A stretch of 64,000 bases of DNA, from the NCBI GenBank assembly GCA_035696365.1, contig DASRQS010000077.1:8551-72550 (forward strand), given 5' to 3'. This DNA comes from JALYLC01 sp035696365 (GTDB lineage Bacteria; Actinomycetota; Thermoleophilia; Gaiellales; JALYLC01). Below the pieces are notes generated by a model. That model was given only the letters and a program-made list of their open reading frames with translations. It was not told the DNA's origin and ran no database searches. Position numbers and translations under genes: made by a program. Positions 1 to 7,707 of the stretch are shown piece by piece; the stretch's first letter is position 1, and every line of letters begins with the position of its first letter.

Positions 1-393
1 ACCAACCTGCGCGCCTGGCTCCTGCGGATCGTGCACAACCTCGCCGTGGACGCCGGCCGCAAACGCCAGCGCACACCGCAGATGGAGCCGGTGGAGGAGA
101 GCGATTACTACCTCTACCAGCGCATGGGCGGCAGCTCGACGCCCGCGGAGGCCGACAACGTCGTCGAGCGCCTCTCCCAAGGCGGCGTCGTGAGCGCGCT
201 GGCCGCGCTGCCGCAGCCCTACCGGGACGCGGTCGTGCTCGTCGACCTCGCGGATTTCTCGTATCAGGACGCCGCCGATATCCTGGACGTGCCGATTGGG
301 ACGATCATGTCCCGCCTGCACCGTGGACGGCGCATGCTCAAGACAGGACTCGCCCAAACGATCGAGGACACCGCGGAGGCCGCAGCATCGTGA
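1..393 (+). CDS. SigR/SigH-like ECF RNA polymerase sigma factor, 3' part
   Basis: Partial gene whose 5' end lies outside the window; 130 codons remain plus the stop. The visible part starts in region 2 (NLRAWLLRIVHNLAVD) and runs through region 4, which carries ALPQPYRDAVVLVDL and the -35 recognition helix IGTIMSRLHRGRRML. Wording and spacing match the SigR/SigH thiol-stress sigma factors of actinomycetes rather than generic ECF factors (family knowledge). The stop overlaps the next start as GTGA, giving tight translational coupling to the anti-sigma gene. It heads a run of copper-related genes on the same strand, so it may control them; that is inference, because the promoter region is not in view. 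Confidence 0.88.
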   Translation, partial: TNLRAWLLRIVHNLAVDAGRKRQRTPQMEPVEESDYYLYQRMGGSSTPAEADNVVERLSQGGVVSALAALPQPYRDAVVLVDLADFSYQDAADILDVPIGTIMSRLHRGRRMLKTGLAQTIEDTAEAAAS

Positions 394-659
394 GCACTAC
401 GACTGGAGCCTGCGCGCATGCGGAGAGTCGCATGCAGGCATATCTCGACAAGCTGCTCTCGCCCGGCGACGTCCTGATCGTCGAGCAGCACCTGGCCGTG
501 TGCAGCGACTGCGCCTGCGCCTATCACTTCGAGCTGAAGCTGCGTGCGCACGTCAAGGCCTGTTGCGGCGGTCGGGACGACCAGGATCACTGCCGCGAGG
601 AGCTGCTGGCGAAGCTCAAGTCCTGCTGCGGCGGCGCAGCGGACGAGCGCACCGCCTGA
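390..659 (+). CDS. RsrA-type zinc-binding anti-sigma factor, cysteine-rich
   Basis: An 89-residue cytoplasmic anti-sigma factor expected to hold the upstream sigma factor inactive until its thiols are oxidised or its metal is displaced. The zinc signature is H34-x3-C38-x2-C41, with C8 near the N terminus as in RsrA. There are nine cysteines: C8, C38, C41, C43, C58, C59, C68, C79 and C80. Two copies of a CCGG tetrapeptide (58-61 and 79-82) flank an amphipathic stretch. The GTG start overlaps the sigma factor stop. RsrA relatives respond to disulphide stress; position ahead of copper genes suggests that copper or thiol stress could be the signal here, which is inference. Confidence 0.88.
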   Translation: MSTTTGACAHAESRMQAYLDKLLSPGDVLIVEQHLAVCSDCACAYHFELKLRAHVKACCGGRDDQDHCREELLAKLKSCCGGAADERTA

Positions 660-678
660 TTCCCGGCAGGGTCGGCAC

Positions 679-1260
679 GTGAAGCCCTCATTAGGGTCTG
701 GAGGGGCACCGGAGTTCCTCTGCCAGACTGAGAGCGTTGTGGTGCCTGCCGCGCCCCCGCCTCCTCCCCCGGTGTCGCACGAACCGGGGTTCGTGCTGCC
801 CGCCGCTCCCCGCGACGTCCTGAGCGGGCGCGCGGTCGGCGGCCTGCGCTGCAGCGTCGGGCGCGCCGTCGATGCGGTGCACGTCGAGATCTTCGTCGAC
901 CGTAAGGTGCTGCTGCTGCCCGCGGGCATCGGCCTGCGGCCGCCGCTGCGGCGGGCGAGCCTGTCGCGGCTCGCCGGCGGCAAGTGCGCCTACCCGCTGC
1001 ACACGCTGGATCCGACCGGCACCGTGCTCGTCGAGCGCTCGCAGCGGCGCGCGCTCGGCGACCTGTTCGCGATCTGGGGCCAGCGGCTCGGCCCGCGCCG
1101 GCTGCTCTCGTTCACGGGCCTCGTTCGCGCATTCCGCAACGGTAGGGAGTGGCGGGGCGATCCGGGGCGCATGCCGCTTCAGCGGCACGACGAGATCGTG
1201 CTCGAGGTCGGGGGCTACGTGTCAGCCCACTCGCGCTACCTCTTCCCGGAGGGTCAGTGA
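679..1260 (+). CDS. Conserved protein of unknown function in copper operon
   Basis: About 193 residues from GTG 679, which has a GGCAGGG element 7 nt upstream. GTG 739 or 742 would also work and would remove a poorly conserved-looking N terminus. A proline run is followed by a compact domain with VHVEIFVDRKVLLLPAGIG, a CAYPLHTLD segment, and a C-terminal HDEIVLEVGGYV...YLFPEG block. I recall similar sequences as uncharacterised proteins in high-GC actinomycetes but cannot name a family. No signal peptide or membrane helix is evident. Its stop overlaps the start of the following lipoprotein gene as GTGA, so it is co-translated with the copper genes. Function unknown. Confidence 0.7.
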   Translation: MKPSLGSGGAPEFLCQTESVVVPAAPPPPPPVSHEPGFVLPAAPRDVLSGRAVGGLRCSVGRAVDAVHVEIFVDRKVLLLPAGIGLRPPLRRASLSRLAGGKCAYPLHTLDPTGTVLVERSQRRALGDLFAIWGQRLGPRRLLSFTGLVRAFRNGREWRGDPGRMPLQRHDEIVLEVGGYVSAHSRYLFPEGQ

Positions 1261-2096
1261 TCGCACGCCGCCTCGGAGCGGTGGCAGCGCTCGCCCTCGT
1301 GGTCGCCGGTTGCGGCGGCGGAGGCGGCTCGCCCGCACCGCCGACGATCGCGCCCGCGCGCGAGTACAAACTCGACTGGCTGGGACCGCAGAGCATCGCC
1401 GAGCCCGGCCGGACGACGCTGCACTTCGCGGTGCTGACGCCCGACGGCAAGGTGCTGAAGCGGTTCCGCACGGGCGGCGGCCCGCACACCGGCGTGCACC
1501 TCATCATCGTGCGGGACGACCTCTCGGCGATCGTGCACAAGCACCCGCCGATCCCCGCCAGCGGGCGCCTCGCACTGCCCGTCGACCTGCCGCGCGCCGG
1601 CCGCTATCACGTGCTCGTCGACGTCTACCCCGCGAGCGGGGCGCTGCGCAACTTCCAGCTCTCGCGCGAACTGCGGGTCGGCACGGGCAACGCCAAGGCG
1701 GCCCTGCCGCCGTATTCGCCCGTCGTGCACGCCGGCGGGCTCACGTTCCGCGTCGCCAAGCTCCCCGCCCTGCACCTGGCGGAGCCGGCTTCGATGATCG
1801 TCAATGTCACCGACGCGGCCGGCAAACCCGTGACTTTCACGCCGTTCTATGGTGCGCTGGCGCACGCCATCTTCTTCCGCGCGCGCACCCTTGACTATTT
1901 CCATTCACACATCTGCGGCAACGACCCGGCCTGCACCGCGGGCTTCGGGACGCCTGCCACGGCGGGCCACAGCAGCAAGCCGGGGCGCATGGAGCTCGGC
2001 GTGTTGCTGCCCGCGACCGGGAATTGGCGCCTGTTCCTCCAGGTCTTTCATGGAGGCAAACTGATCACCGCGCCGTTTACGCTGAGGGTTCGATGA
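1257..2096 (+). CDS. Secreted lipoprotein with paired-histidine motif, putative copper binding
   Basis: A 279-residue lipoprotein. The N terminus has a hydrophobic segment ending in the lipobox VAGC (C19) and a glycine-rich linker, so it should be anchored outside the membrane. Residues 77-96 carry HTGVHLIIVRDDL followed by HKH, giving histidines 77, 81, 94 and 96. The same pattern recurs in the protein at 48189-49049, next to copA and csoR, so the two are paralogues. Context (YcnI, CopC-CopD downstream) suggests a metal-binding envelope role, but no metal site is proven. GTG 1257 was chosen because it overlaps the upstream stop and gives an ideal signal peptide. The downstream gene overlaps its stop as ATGA. 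Confidence 0.8.
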   Translation: MIARRLGAVAALALVVAGCGGGGGSPAPPTIAPAREYKLDWLGPQSIAEPGRTTLHFAVLTPDGKVLKRFRTGGGPHTGVHLIIVRDDLSAIVHKHPPIPASGRLALPVDLPRAGRYHVLVDVYPASGALRNFQLSRELRVGTGNAKAALPPYSPVVHAGGLTFRVAKLPALHLAEPASMIVNVTDAAGKPVTFTPFYGALAHAIFFRARTLDYFHSHICGNDPACTAGFGTPATAGHSSKPGRMELGVLLPATGNWRLFLQVFHGGKLITAPFTLRVR

Positions 2097-2716
2097 GACG
2101 CCGGGAGCATGTCGCGGGCTTCAGCATCGGGCTCCTGCTCGTGGTCCTGGGCGGCCGCGCGATCGCCTACGCGGCGACGCCGACGCCGCTGGCGGCGCAG
2201 CTGGGCGGCCCGCGCCTGCCCGTGATCACCTTCGTCGCGCTCGCGCTGGCGACGCTCATCTCGCTCGGCGTGCTCTGGCTGGCGGCGCTCGGCGTGCGCG
2301 AGCGCCATACCCTGGACCCGGCACCCGGGCCGGCCCCGCGCCTCGCGCTGGCACGCTTCGCTCAGGACGCCGCGCTGCTCGGCGTCAGCTCACTCGGGGC
2401 GTTCGCCGCGCTCGAGACCTGGCTCCACTCACGCGCCGGCATGCACATGCACTGGTGGATGTGCCTGGAAGGCCCGGTGCATCGCAACGCCATTCCGATC
2501 CTGCTCGCGCTCTCGCTCGCGGCCGCCGCGCTGCTGGCGGCTCTGCGCCACGCGCTGGCGTGGGCACGGCGCGTCGCCTGCGTGCTGCGACGGCTGCTGC
2601 AGCCGCGCGCCGCGCGGCACCCGCAGGCCGTCTTCCTCGGTCATCTGACCGCTCCCGCGTGGCTACTGACCCGCGCGCTGCGTGCCCGTGGGCCGCCCGC
2701 GCTCTCCCTGCCGTAG
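2093..2716 (+). CDS. Polytopic membrane protein of the copper operon
   Basis: A 207-residue protein with about four hydrophobic helices: near residues 9-30, 42-65, 88-105 and 125-145. A short loop holds HSRAGMHMHWWMC, rich in His, Met and Trp, which would suit metal contact on one face of the membrane; that is a guess from composition. The C-terminal third is arginine-rich and probably cytoplasmic. ATG 2093 overlaps the lipoprotein stop (ATGA) and gives an N terminus MRRREH followed directly by the first helix, which fits the positive-inside rule. No family recognised. It sits between the lipoprotein and the YcnI gene and is probably part of the same export or storage system. Confidence 0.7.
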   Translation: MRRREHVAGFSIGLLLVVLGGRAIAYAATPTPLAAQLGGPRLPVITFVALALATLISLGVLWLAALGVRERHTLDPAPGPAPRLALARFAQDAALLGVSSLGAFAALETWLHSRAGMHMHWWMCLEGPVHRNAIPILLALSLAAAALLAALRHALAWARRVACVLRRLLQPRAARHPQAVFLGHLTAPAWLLTRALRARGPPALSLP

Positions 2717-2744
2717 CTCACGCCACAGGAGGGAGAAGATCGAC

Positions 2745-3347
2745 ATGAAGCGCATCTCCATGCGACGGGCATCCGCGTACGCGGCCGTGCTCGTTGCCAC
2801 TCTCGCGCTCGCACCGAGCGCTTTCGCACACGCAGAGCTGTTTCCAAATCAGATCCCGTCCGGGGACGGATATCTGCTCAACCTCGCCGTGCCCAACGAG
2901 AAGAACAACGCCTCGACCACGCAGATCCAGATCACGATGCCGGCCGACTTCGATCTCGAGCACGTCGCGAACGTGCCCGGGTGGACCGCCACCGTTGCCG
3001 GCCAGAAGATGGTCGACGGTGAGATGCAGGGCGGCAACTCGATCACCTGGAAGGGCAAGCTCAGCGGGACAGCGCTCGCGGTCCTGCCGTTCAGCGGCGT
3101 GCCCAAGAAAGCGCAGGACTATGCCTTCACCGTGCGCCAGACCTACTCGGACGGCAGTGTCGTCCTGTGGTCGGGCGACGAGAGCTCCGGCACGCCCGCC
3201 GCGCACGTCACGGCGAGCGCGGCGACGAGCTCCTCGAGTGGCGGTTCCGGCTCGAGCGAGACCATCGCGATCATCGCGCTGGTCGTCGGCGCCGTGGGGC
3301 TGGTCGTCGGCGGCGCCGCGCTCGTCACGGGGCGGCGCACGGCATGA
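2745..3347 (+). CDS. ycnI: YcnI family (DUF1775) copper-binding membrane-anchored protein
   Basis: A 200-residue YcnI/DUF1775 protein. The signal peptide ends in SAFA, which leaves His29 as the first mature residue; in studied YcnI proteins an N-terminal His and a Trp form a monohistidine Cu(II) brace (family knowledge), and NVPGWTATV supplies a candidate Trp. A serine/glycine linker leads to a single C-terminal helix (about 172-195) with a basic tail. ATG 2745 has a strong AGGAGGG site about 11 bases upstream; ATG 2760 is a weaker alternative. Its stop overlaps the start of the CopC-CopD gene, so the two are coupled. YcnI with CopC/CopD is a known actinomycete and Bacillus pairing for copper acquisition or homeostasis. 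Confidence 0.93.
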   Translation: MKRISMRRASAYAAVLVATLALAPSAFAHAELFPNQIPSGDGYLLNLAVPNEKNNASTTQIQITMPADFDLEHVANVPGWTATVAGQKMVDGEMQGGNSITWKGKLSGTALAVLPFSGVPKKAQDYAFTVRQTYSDGSVVLWSGDESSGTPAAHVTASAATSSSSGGSGSSETIAIIALVVGAVGLVVGGAALVTGRRTA

Positions 3348-5083
3348 GACTCGGCGGAAGGGCGAGCAAGCTGCTCGTCGTCCTGACGGTTGCGCTGGCG
3401 CTGCCGGCGGCGGCGTGGGGTCACGCCTCGCTGCTCGCGGCGCAGCCGCAGGCGAGCGGCGTGCTCTCCCAACCGCCTACCCAGGTGAGCCTCACGTTCA
3501 GCGAGCACATCGAGCCGCGCTTCGCCGTCATCTCGGTCACGGACGCCCATGGCAACCAGGTGATGGTAGGCAGCCCGGCGAACGCGCCGGGCGACCAGGA
3601 CACGATCTTCATCAAGGTACGGAATGTCCCACAGGGCTGGTACCTGGTCTGGTGGCGCGTGATCTCGGCCGACGGCCATCCGGTCCGCGGCGCGTTCACG
3701 TTCGCCGTCGGACCGAGTCCGGGGCCGCCGCCCCAGTTCGTGATCCCGTCGCTCGGGGAGAGCGCGGCCACCCCCAGCCTGGTCGGCTCGCGCTGGGCGC
3801 TGCTGCTCGCAGTGCTCGCCTCCGTCGGGCTGCTCGCGTTCCGCGCCGTGATCGTGCGGCCGCTGCTGGTCGCGGGCGGCAGCGAGCGTGCGCTACACAG
3901 CGTGAACGTCGCCGCCGGCATCGCGCTGGCCGTCGCGCTCGTCGCCGCGCCCGTCTACCTCGTGCTGGCGACGGCAGAGTTCTCGCTCAGACCCTGGACC
4001 GATCTCGGCGCCGTCGTGCCGCTGGTGCGCGACTCGGGCTTCGGGCGCGCGTTCAGCGATCTCTGGGGAATCCTCGCCCTGCTCGCGGCCGCATCCGCAG
4101 TCGCGCTCGCGCTCGACCTCCCGGGGCGTGCACGGCGCTCCGGGGAGGCCCTGCTCGCGCTCATCGGCGCCGGCGCCTGCGCCGCGGCGGCGCTCGCGCT
4201 TCCCGGCCTGGCCGGCCACCCCTCGACGACCAGCCCGGTCGGTCTGATGCTCGCGCTCGACTGGGCGCATCTGGCCGCCGCATCGATCTGGATCGGAGGA
4301 CTGCTCGGCATCCTCGTGCTCGCGGCGGCGAGCGAGCCCGGCAAGCGGGTCGCCGCGCTCGCCGTCGTCGTTCCGCGCTTCTCGCGCGCCGCCATGGTCA
4401 GCGTGGCGGTGCTGCTGGCCACGGGCGTCGTCGTGAGCATCGTGCACCTGCCTACGCTGGCATCCCTCTGGCAGACCACTTACGGCCTCGCGATCATTGC
4501 CAAGAGCGCCCTGCTCGCCGCCGCGCTCGTGCTGGGCGCGGTCAACAACCTCCGCTCCCGCCCGCGGCTGGTTGCGGCCGTGCAGCGCCGCGACCAGGCC
4601 CTCGGCGAGCGCGCGGCGCAGTTGCTGCTGCGGCTCGTGCTGGGCGAGAGCGCGCTGCTTTTCGGCGCGGTCGCCGCCGCGGCCATCCTCACGAGCCTCG
4701 CGCCGCCCTCGAGCGCGCTCGCGAAGGTCGGCAAGACGGACGCGCATGTCGGCCCCGGCGCGGTCGCCCGTACCTTCACGCGCAACGGGGTGCGCATCCA
4801 AGTCGGCATCCGGCCCAACCGCGCCGCGATTGACAACGCCTTCGCCCTGCGGCTCGAGCGCGCCGGAAAGCCGGTTCGCAACGCGCAGGTGACCGCGCAA
4901 CTCGACATGCTCGACATGAGCATGCAGCAGCAGGCCTACACCTTGGCCGAGGTCTCGCCCGGCGTCTACCAGCGCAACCGCCCCGCGTTCGTCATGGTGG
5001 GCCACTGGCTGCTCGGCTACACGATCGAGATTCCGGGACGCAAGCCGATCAAGCTGCAAGTCCTCGACAAGGCAGGTGGGTGA
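3344..5083 (+). CDS. CopC-CopD fusion protein with C-terminal YtkA-like domain
   Basis: A 579-residue copper transport fusion. After a signal peptide ending in AAAWG, the mature protein begins with His27, and the CopC motif ISADGHPVRG supplies D110 and H112; these are the histidine-brace ligands for Cu(II) in CopC. Residues of about 150-480 form the multi-helix CopD permease domain. The last 120 residues form an outside YtkA-like beta domain with LDMLDMSMQQQ, a Met-rich stretch. Fusion of CopC, CopD and YtkA is common in actinomycetes. ATG 3344 overlaps the ycnI stop (ATGA). The likely role is copper uptake or periplasm-side copper handling across the single membrane. Confidence 0.93.
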   Translation: MRLGGRASKLLVVLTVALALPAAAWGHASLLAAQPQASGVLSQPPTQVSLTFSEHIEPRFAVISVTDAHGNQVMVGSPANAPGDQDTIFIKVRNVPQGWYLVWWRVISADGHPVRGAFTFAVGPSPGPPPQFVIPSLGESAATPSLVGSRWALLLAVLASVGLLAFRAVIVRPLLVAGGSERALHSVNVAAGIALAVALVAAPVYLVLATAEFSLRPWTDLGAVVPLVRDSGFGRAFSDLWGILALLAAASAVALALDLPGRARRSGEALLALIGAGACAAAALALPGLAGHPSTTSPVGLMLALDWAHLAAASIWIGGLLGILVLAAASEPGKRVAALAVVVPRFSRAAMVSVAVLLATGVVVSIVHLPTLASLWQTTYGLAIIAKSALLAAALVLGAVNNLRSRPRLVAAVQRRDQALGERAAQLLLRLVLGESALLFGAVAAAAILTSLAPPSSALAKVGKTDAHVGPGAVARTFTRNGVRIQVGIRPNRAAIDNAFALRLERAGKPVRNAQVTAQLDMLDMSMQQQAYTLAEVSPGVYQRNRPAFVMVGHWLLGYTIEIPGRKPIKLQVLDKAGG

Positions 5084-5084
5084 G

Positions 5085-5174
5085 ATGCGCGATCTGCTCT
5101 TGGCGCTCCTGGCGCTGCTCTGCGGCACTGCCGCGCTCACGCTCGTCGCCCTCGTCATCGCCGCTACGGTGTGA
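5085..5174 (+). CDS. 29-residue single-helix membrane peptide
   Basis: A very short frame: MRDLLLALLALLCGTAALTL and nine further residues, nearly all hydrophobic, with one Cys (C13). It begins 1 base after the CopC-CopD stop, has a GGTGGGTGAG purine-rich site just upstream, and its stop overlaps the next GTG start (GTGA). The exact fit between two coupled genes is the main evidence that it is translated. It would be a single membrane helix, perhaps a small subunit of the copper permease or just a coupling peptide. No homologue recognised. Confidence 0.55.
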   Translation: MRDLLLALLALLCGTAALTLVALVIAATV

Positions 5175-5962
5175 CCGTGATCCGGCGCGCCGTCCTCGGA
5201 TTGATGCTCGCGTTGATACTCGCGCCGCAGGCGCTTGCCGACGGCGACCCCGCCAGCGACATCCTCGCCCCGGCCGACGCGCGCGTCTACATGACACTCG
5301 CCGCGCCCAACGGCGACCTCGAGAAGCAGCTCACCAAGACCACGCAGGCGGTCACAGACGCCGGCCTGCCGATCAAGGTCGCGGTCATCGGCAACAAGAC
5401 CGATCTCGGCGCGGTGCCGCAGCTGTGGGCCAAGCCGCAGACCTACGCGCGCTTCCTGGGCTCCGAGCTGCGCTTCATCTACAAGGACACCCTCCTGATC
5501 GTGATGCCACAGGGCTTCGGCATCAACGGCCCCTACGGCCAGTCCAAGGCGCTGGCGGCGCTCTCGGGCATCGACCCGCGGAAGGATCCGACGCCGAAGG
5601 GGCTCACGGCCTCGGCCGACAAGGCGCTGCTCGCGCTTGCCGCGGCCGATGGGCTCAAGGTCAGCGGAGGCAGCGGAGGGGGTGGCGGCGGCCTGCCGTT
5701 GCCGCTGATCGCCGCGGGCGTGATGGTGCTGGCCGGGATCGGCGGCGGTGTGCTCGTGCTGCGCGGCGACGGCAAGCCACGCAGCGAGCGCAAGCCTCGC
5801 GAGGAGCCCAACCCGCGGGCCGGCGACACCCCGCCCGAGGCCACTCCGCCGCGGGCAGGCGGCGAGCCGGCGGACAACGGCAAGGCCGGCGGTGGCAACA
5901 GGCCGCGCCCGACGAGCAAGCCGGGCACCGCCCCCCGCAGCAGGAGATCGCGGCGGCGCTAG
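5171..5962 (+). CDS. Secreted C-terminally anchored protein, unknown function
   Basis: A 263-residue protein with a signal peptide (residues 1-22, ending in ALADG), an extracytoplasmic alpha/beta domain (about 25-165), a Gly/Ser linker, one membrane helix (about 176-200) and a long Arg/Lys/Pro-rich cytoplasmic tail. The domain pattern (VYMTLAAPNGDLEKQL, IKVAVIGNKTDLG, TLLIVMPQGFGI) loosely recalls TPM-type phosphatase domains, but I cannot confirm membership. GTG 5171 overlaps the stop of the small peptide. It closes the copper operon; the stop codons of this gene and of the opposite-strand gene overlap at 5959-5962, so the two operons converge without a spacer. Confidence 0.7.
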   Translation: MTVIRRAVLGLMLALILAPQALADGDPASDILAPADARVYMTLAAPNGDLEKQLTKTTQAVTDAGLPIKVAVIGNKTDLGAVPQLWAKPQTYARFLGSELRFIYKDTLLIVMPQGFGINGPYGQSKALAALSGIDPRKDPTPKGLTASADKALLALAAADGLKVSGGSGGGGGGLPLPLIAAGVMVLAGIGGGVLVLRGDGKPRSERKPREEPNPRAGDTPPEATPPRAGGEPADNGKAGGGNRPRPTSKPGTAPRSRRSRRR

Positions 5963-6531
5963 TTGTCAGGAGGCAGGTCGGCGGGCGTGTCGGCGTCGCC
6001 CGGCGTGGGCAGATCGCTGCAGTCGACGAGCAGCGATGGCGCGCCGAGCGCCTTGGCGCCCTGTTCGCCGGTCTCTGGGAGCTGCGCCCAGAGCGCGCGG
6101 GGAATCGCGACGGGGTGGCTGCTGCACCCGTCGCCGTAGGTCGCGGCGACCAGCCCGTCGGCGCCCTCGGCCGCCGCCGCCACCCGGCGGATCGCCTCGG
6201 CCGAGAGCGCCGGGCCATCACCGAGCACGATGACCGCCGCCGTACAGCTCTCGTCGAGCGCCGCCAGCCCGAGCCGGAGCGACGAGGCCATGCCGCGCTC
6301 CCAGTGCTCGTTGCGGACGGGCCGCGCGCCGTGCAGGTCAATGGCGGCGAGCACGTCGTCGGCGTGTGCGCCCAGCACGATCACGCGGTCGCGCAGCGGT
6401 GCGGCCGCCAGCGCCGCAAGCGCCCGCTCGACCAGCGGGCGCCCCTCGACCGGAGCGAGCAGCTTGACGCCCCCGCCTGCCGCGCGAAAGCGCGAGCCCG
6501 CGCCGGCCGCGAGCAGCACGCCCCCGATCAT
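5959..6531 (-). CDS. MobA-like NTP transferase (molybdenum cofactor cytidylyltransferase type)
   Basis: A 190-residue nucleotidyltransferase. The N terminus MIGGVLLAAGAGSRF with the later lysine in VKLLAPVEG is the G-x-G-x-R...K signature of MobA/MocA/GlmU-type enzymes, and VIVLGDGPALS supplies the metal-binding Asp. In molybdenum hydroxylase operons this family usually makes molybdopterin cytosine dinucleotide, the cofactor form used by xanthine-dehydrogenase-family enzymes. Its ATG overlaps the stop of the upstream flavoprotein gene (ATGA), so it is the last gene of the operon that contains the Mo hydroxylase. Other MobA-like roles, such as sugar nucleotide synthesis, are less likely in this setting. 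Confidence 0.83.
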   Translation of the reverse strand: MIGGVLLAAGAGSRFRAAGGGVKLLAPVEGRPLVERALAALAAAPLRDRVIVLGAHADDVLAAIDLHGARPVRNEHWERGMASSLRLGLAALDESCTAAVIVLGDGPALSAEAIRRVAAAAEGADGLVAATYGDGCSSHPVAIPRALWAQLPETGEQGAKALGAPSLLVDCSDLPTPGDADTPADLPPDN

Positions 6532-7697
6532 CCCGGCCCGCGGCCGGCGGCGAATGCCGCGCGCGGGCGCGCGAAGCGACCGTAGGCGAACACCGACCAG
6601 TCGAAGCTGTGCACGTGGCCGTCGACCACGAGCTCCGCGGTGCCGAGGCCGAGCGAGGGCGCGAGCTTGAAGCAGTGGCCCGACATGCCGGTCGCGGTGA
6701 TCAGGTTCGGGCGGCCCGGGATGTGGTCGATCACGGGGTTGCCGTCGGGCGTGAAGTCGTAGAAGCTCGACCAGGAGCCGCGCCAGACGCCGCCCGCCGT
6801 GCCGGGCAACCTGTGCGCCAGCTCGCCCGCGAAGGTCTCGAGCATCGTGTCGTCTGCGCCGGCCTGCCCCGTCGGGCGCTTGTGCGGACTGCGGTCGAGG
6901 CGGCCGCCGCGGCCGCCGATCAGATAGTGCCCGTCGTTGCCCTCGGGCTTGATCCAGAGCTCGTGCACGTGGTCGGAGATGATCGGGCCCGGGGGGCCGA
7001 AGGCGTGCGGCGGCCGGAAGCGGCCGGCCTGACCCCGCGAGAGTGCCAGGGGGACGACGCCGCCCAGCCCGCGCGTGAGATTGTTCGCCCAGGGCCCGCA
7101 GGCCACGATCACGACCTCGGCGCTCGCCCGCGTGCCGTCGCCGAGCCAGAGCGTCCAGCCGGCGCCGTCGGGCCGAAGGGCGGTCACGCGCGTGCCGAGA
7201 CGGAGCGTGGCGCCGTCGCGCTCGGCGGCTCGCACGAAGCCGTCGGCAACGAAGAGCGGCTGCGCGTGGCCGCCCGTCGGCTCGTAGCAGCCGATGGAGA
7301 GATCGCCGGCGTTGAGGCGCGGCTCGAGCTCGAGGATGCGATCGACGTCGCACAGCTCGGCCTCGACGCCCCGCGCGCGCATCGTCTCGTAGACGCCGCG
7401 AATGGCCGGCTCGCGCGCCGGCTCCCCGACGACCAGGTAGCCGGACATCGAGTAGCCCGATTGGAAGCCCGTGCGTGCCTTCATGTCGGCCAGGAACTCG
7501 CAGCCCGACTTGGCCATGTCGACGATCGCAGCGTCGGCGTAGTGCTGCCGGCACATGCCGGCCGACGCGCCCGACGGCCCGCCCGCCGCGCGCGTCTTCT
7601 CGAACACGACCGGCCGCAGCCCGCGCTGGGTGAGGAAGTACGCGATCGAGGCGCCCGTCGTGCCCGCGCCGATCACCGCAACGTCGTAGGCGGCCAC
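6528..7697 (-). CDS. FAD-dependent oxidoreductase, sarcosine/D-amino acid oxidase family
   Basis: A 389-residue DAO-type flavoenzyme. The FAD-binding Rossmann motif VAVIGAGTTGASIAYFL begins at residue 5, followed by the ribose-binding E in VVFEKTRAAGGPSGASAG; the C-terminal G-M-S-G-H-CFKLAPSLG motif matches the sarcosine oxidase beta-subunit and glycine oxidase group. It should oxidise a secondary or primary amine in the cytosol. GTG 7697 was chosen because the Rossmann strand follows at once; longer frames lack similarity. It lies 10 bases after the FAD subunit of the Mo hydroxylase and overlaps the MobA-like gene. The real substrate is unknown; with the amidohydrolase in the same operon an N-methyl or cyclic amine is plausible. 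Confidence 0.85.
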   Translation of the reverse strand: MAAYDVAVIGAGTTGASIAYFLTQRGLRPVVFEKTRAAGGPSGASAGMCRQHYADAAIVDMAKSGCEFLADMKARTGFQSGYSMSGYLVVGEPAREPAIRGVYETMRARGVEAELCDVDRILELEPRLNAGDLSIGCYEPTGGHAQPLFVADGFVRAAERDGATLRLGTRVTALRPDGAGWTLWLGDGTRASAEVVIVACGPWANNLTRGLGGVVPLALSRGQAGRFRPPHAFGPPGPIISDHVHELWIKPEGNDGHYLIGGRGGRLDRSPHKRPTGQAGADDTMLETFAGELAHRLPGTAGGVWRGSWSSFYDFTPDGNPVIDHIPGRPNLITATGMSGHCFKLAPSLGLGTAELVVDGHVHSFDWSVFAYGRFARPRAAFAAGRGPG

Positions 7698-7707
7698 CGC
7701 CGGAGTA

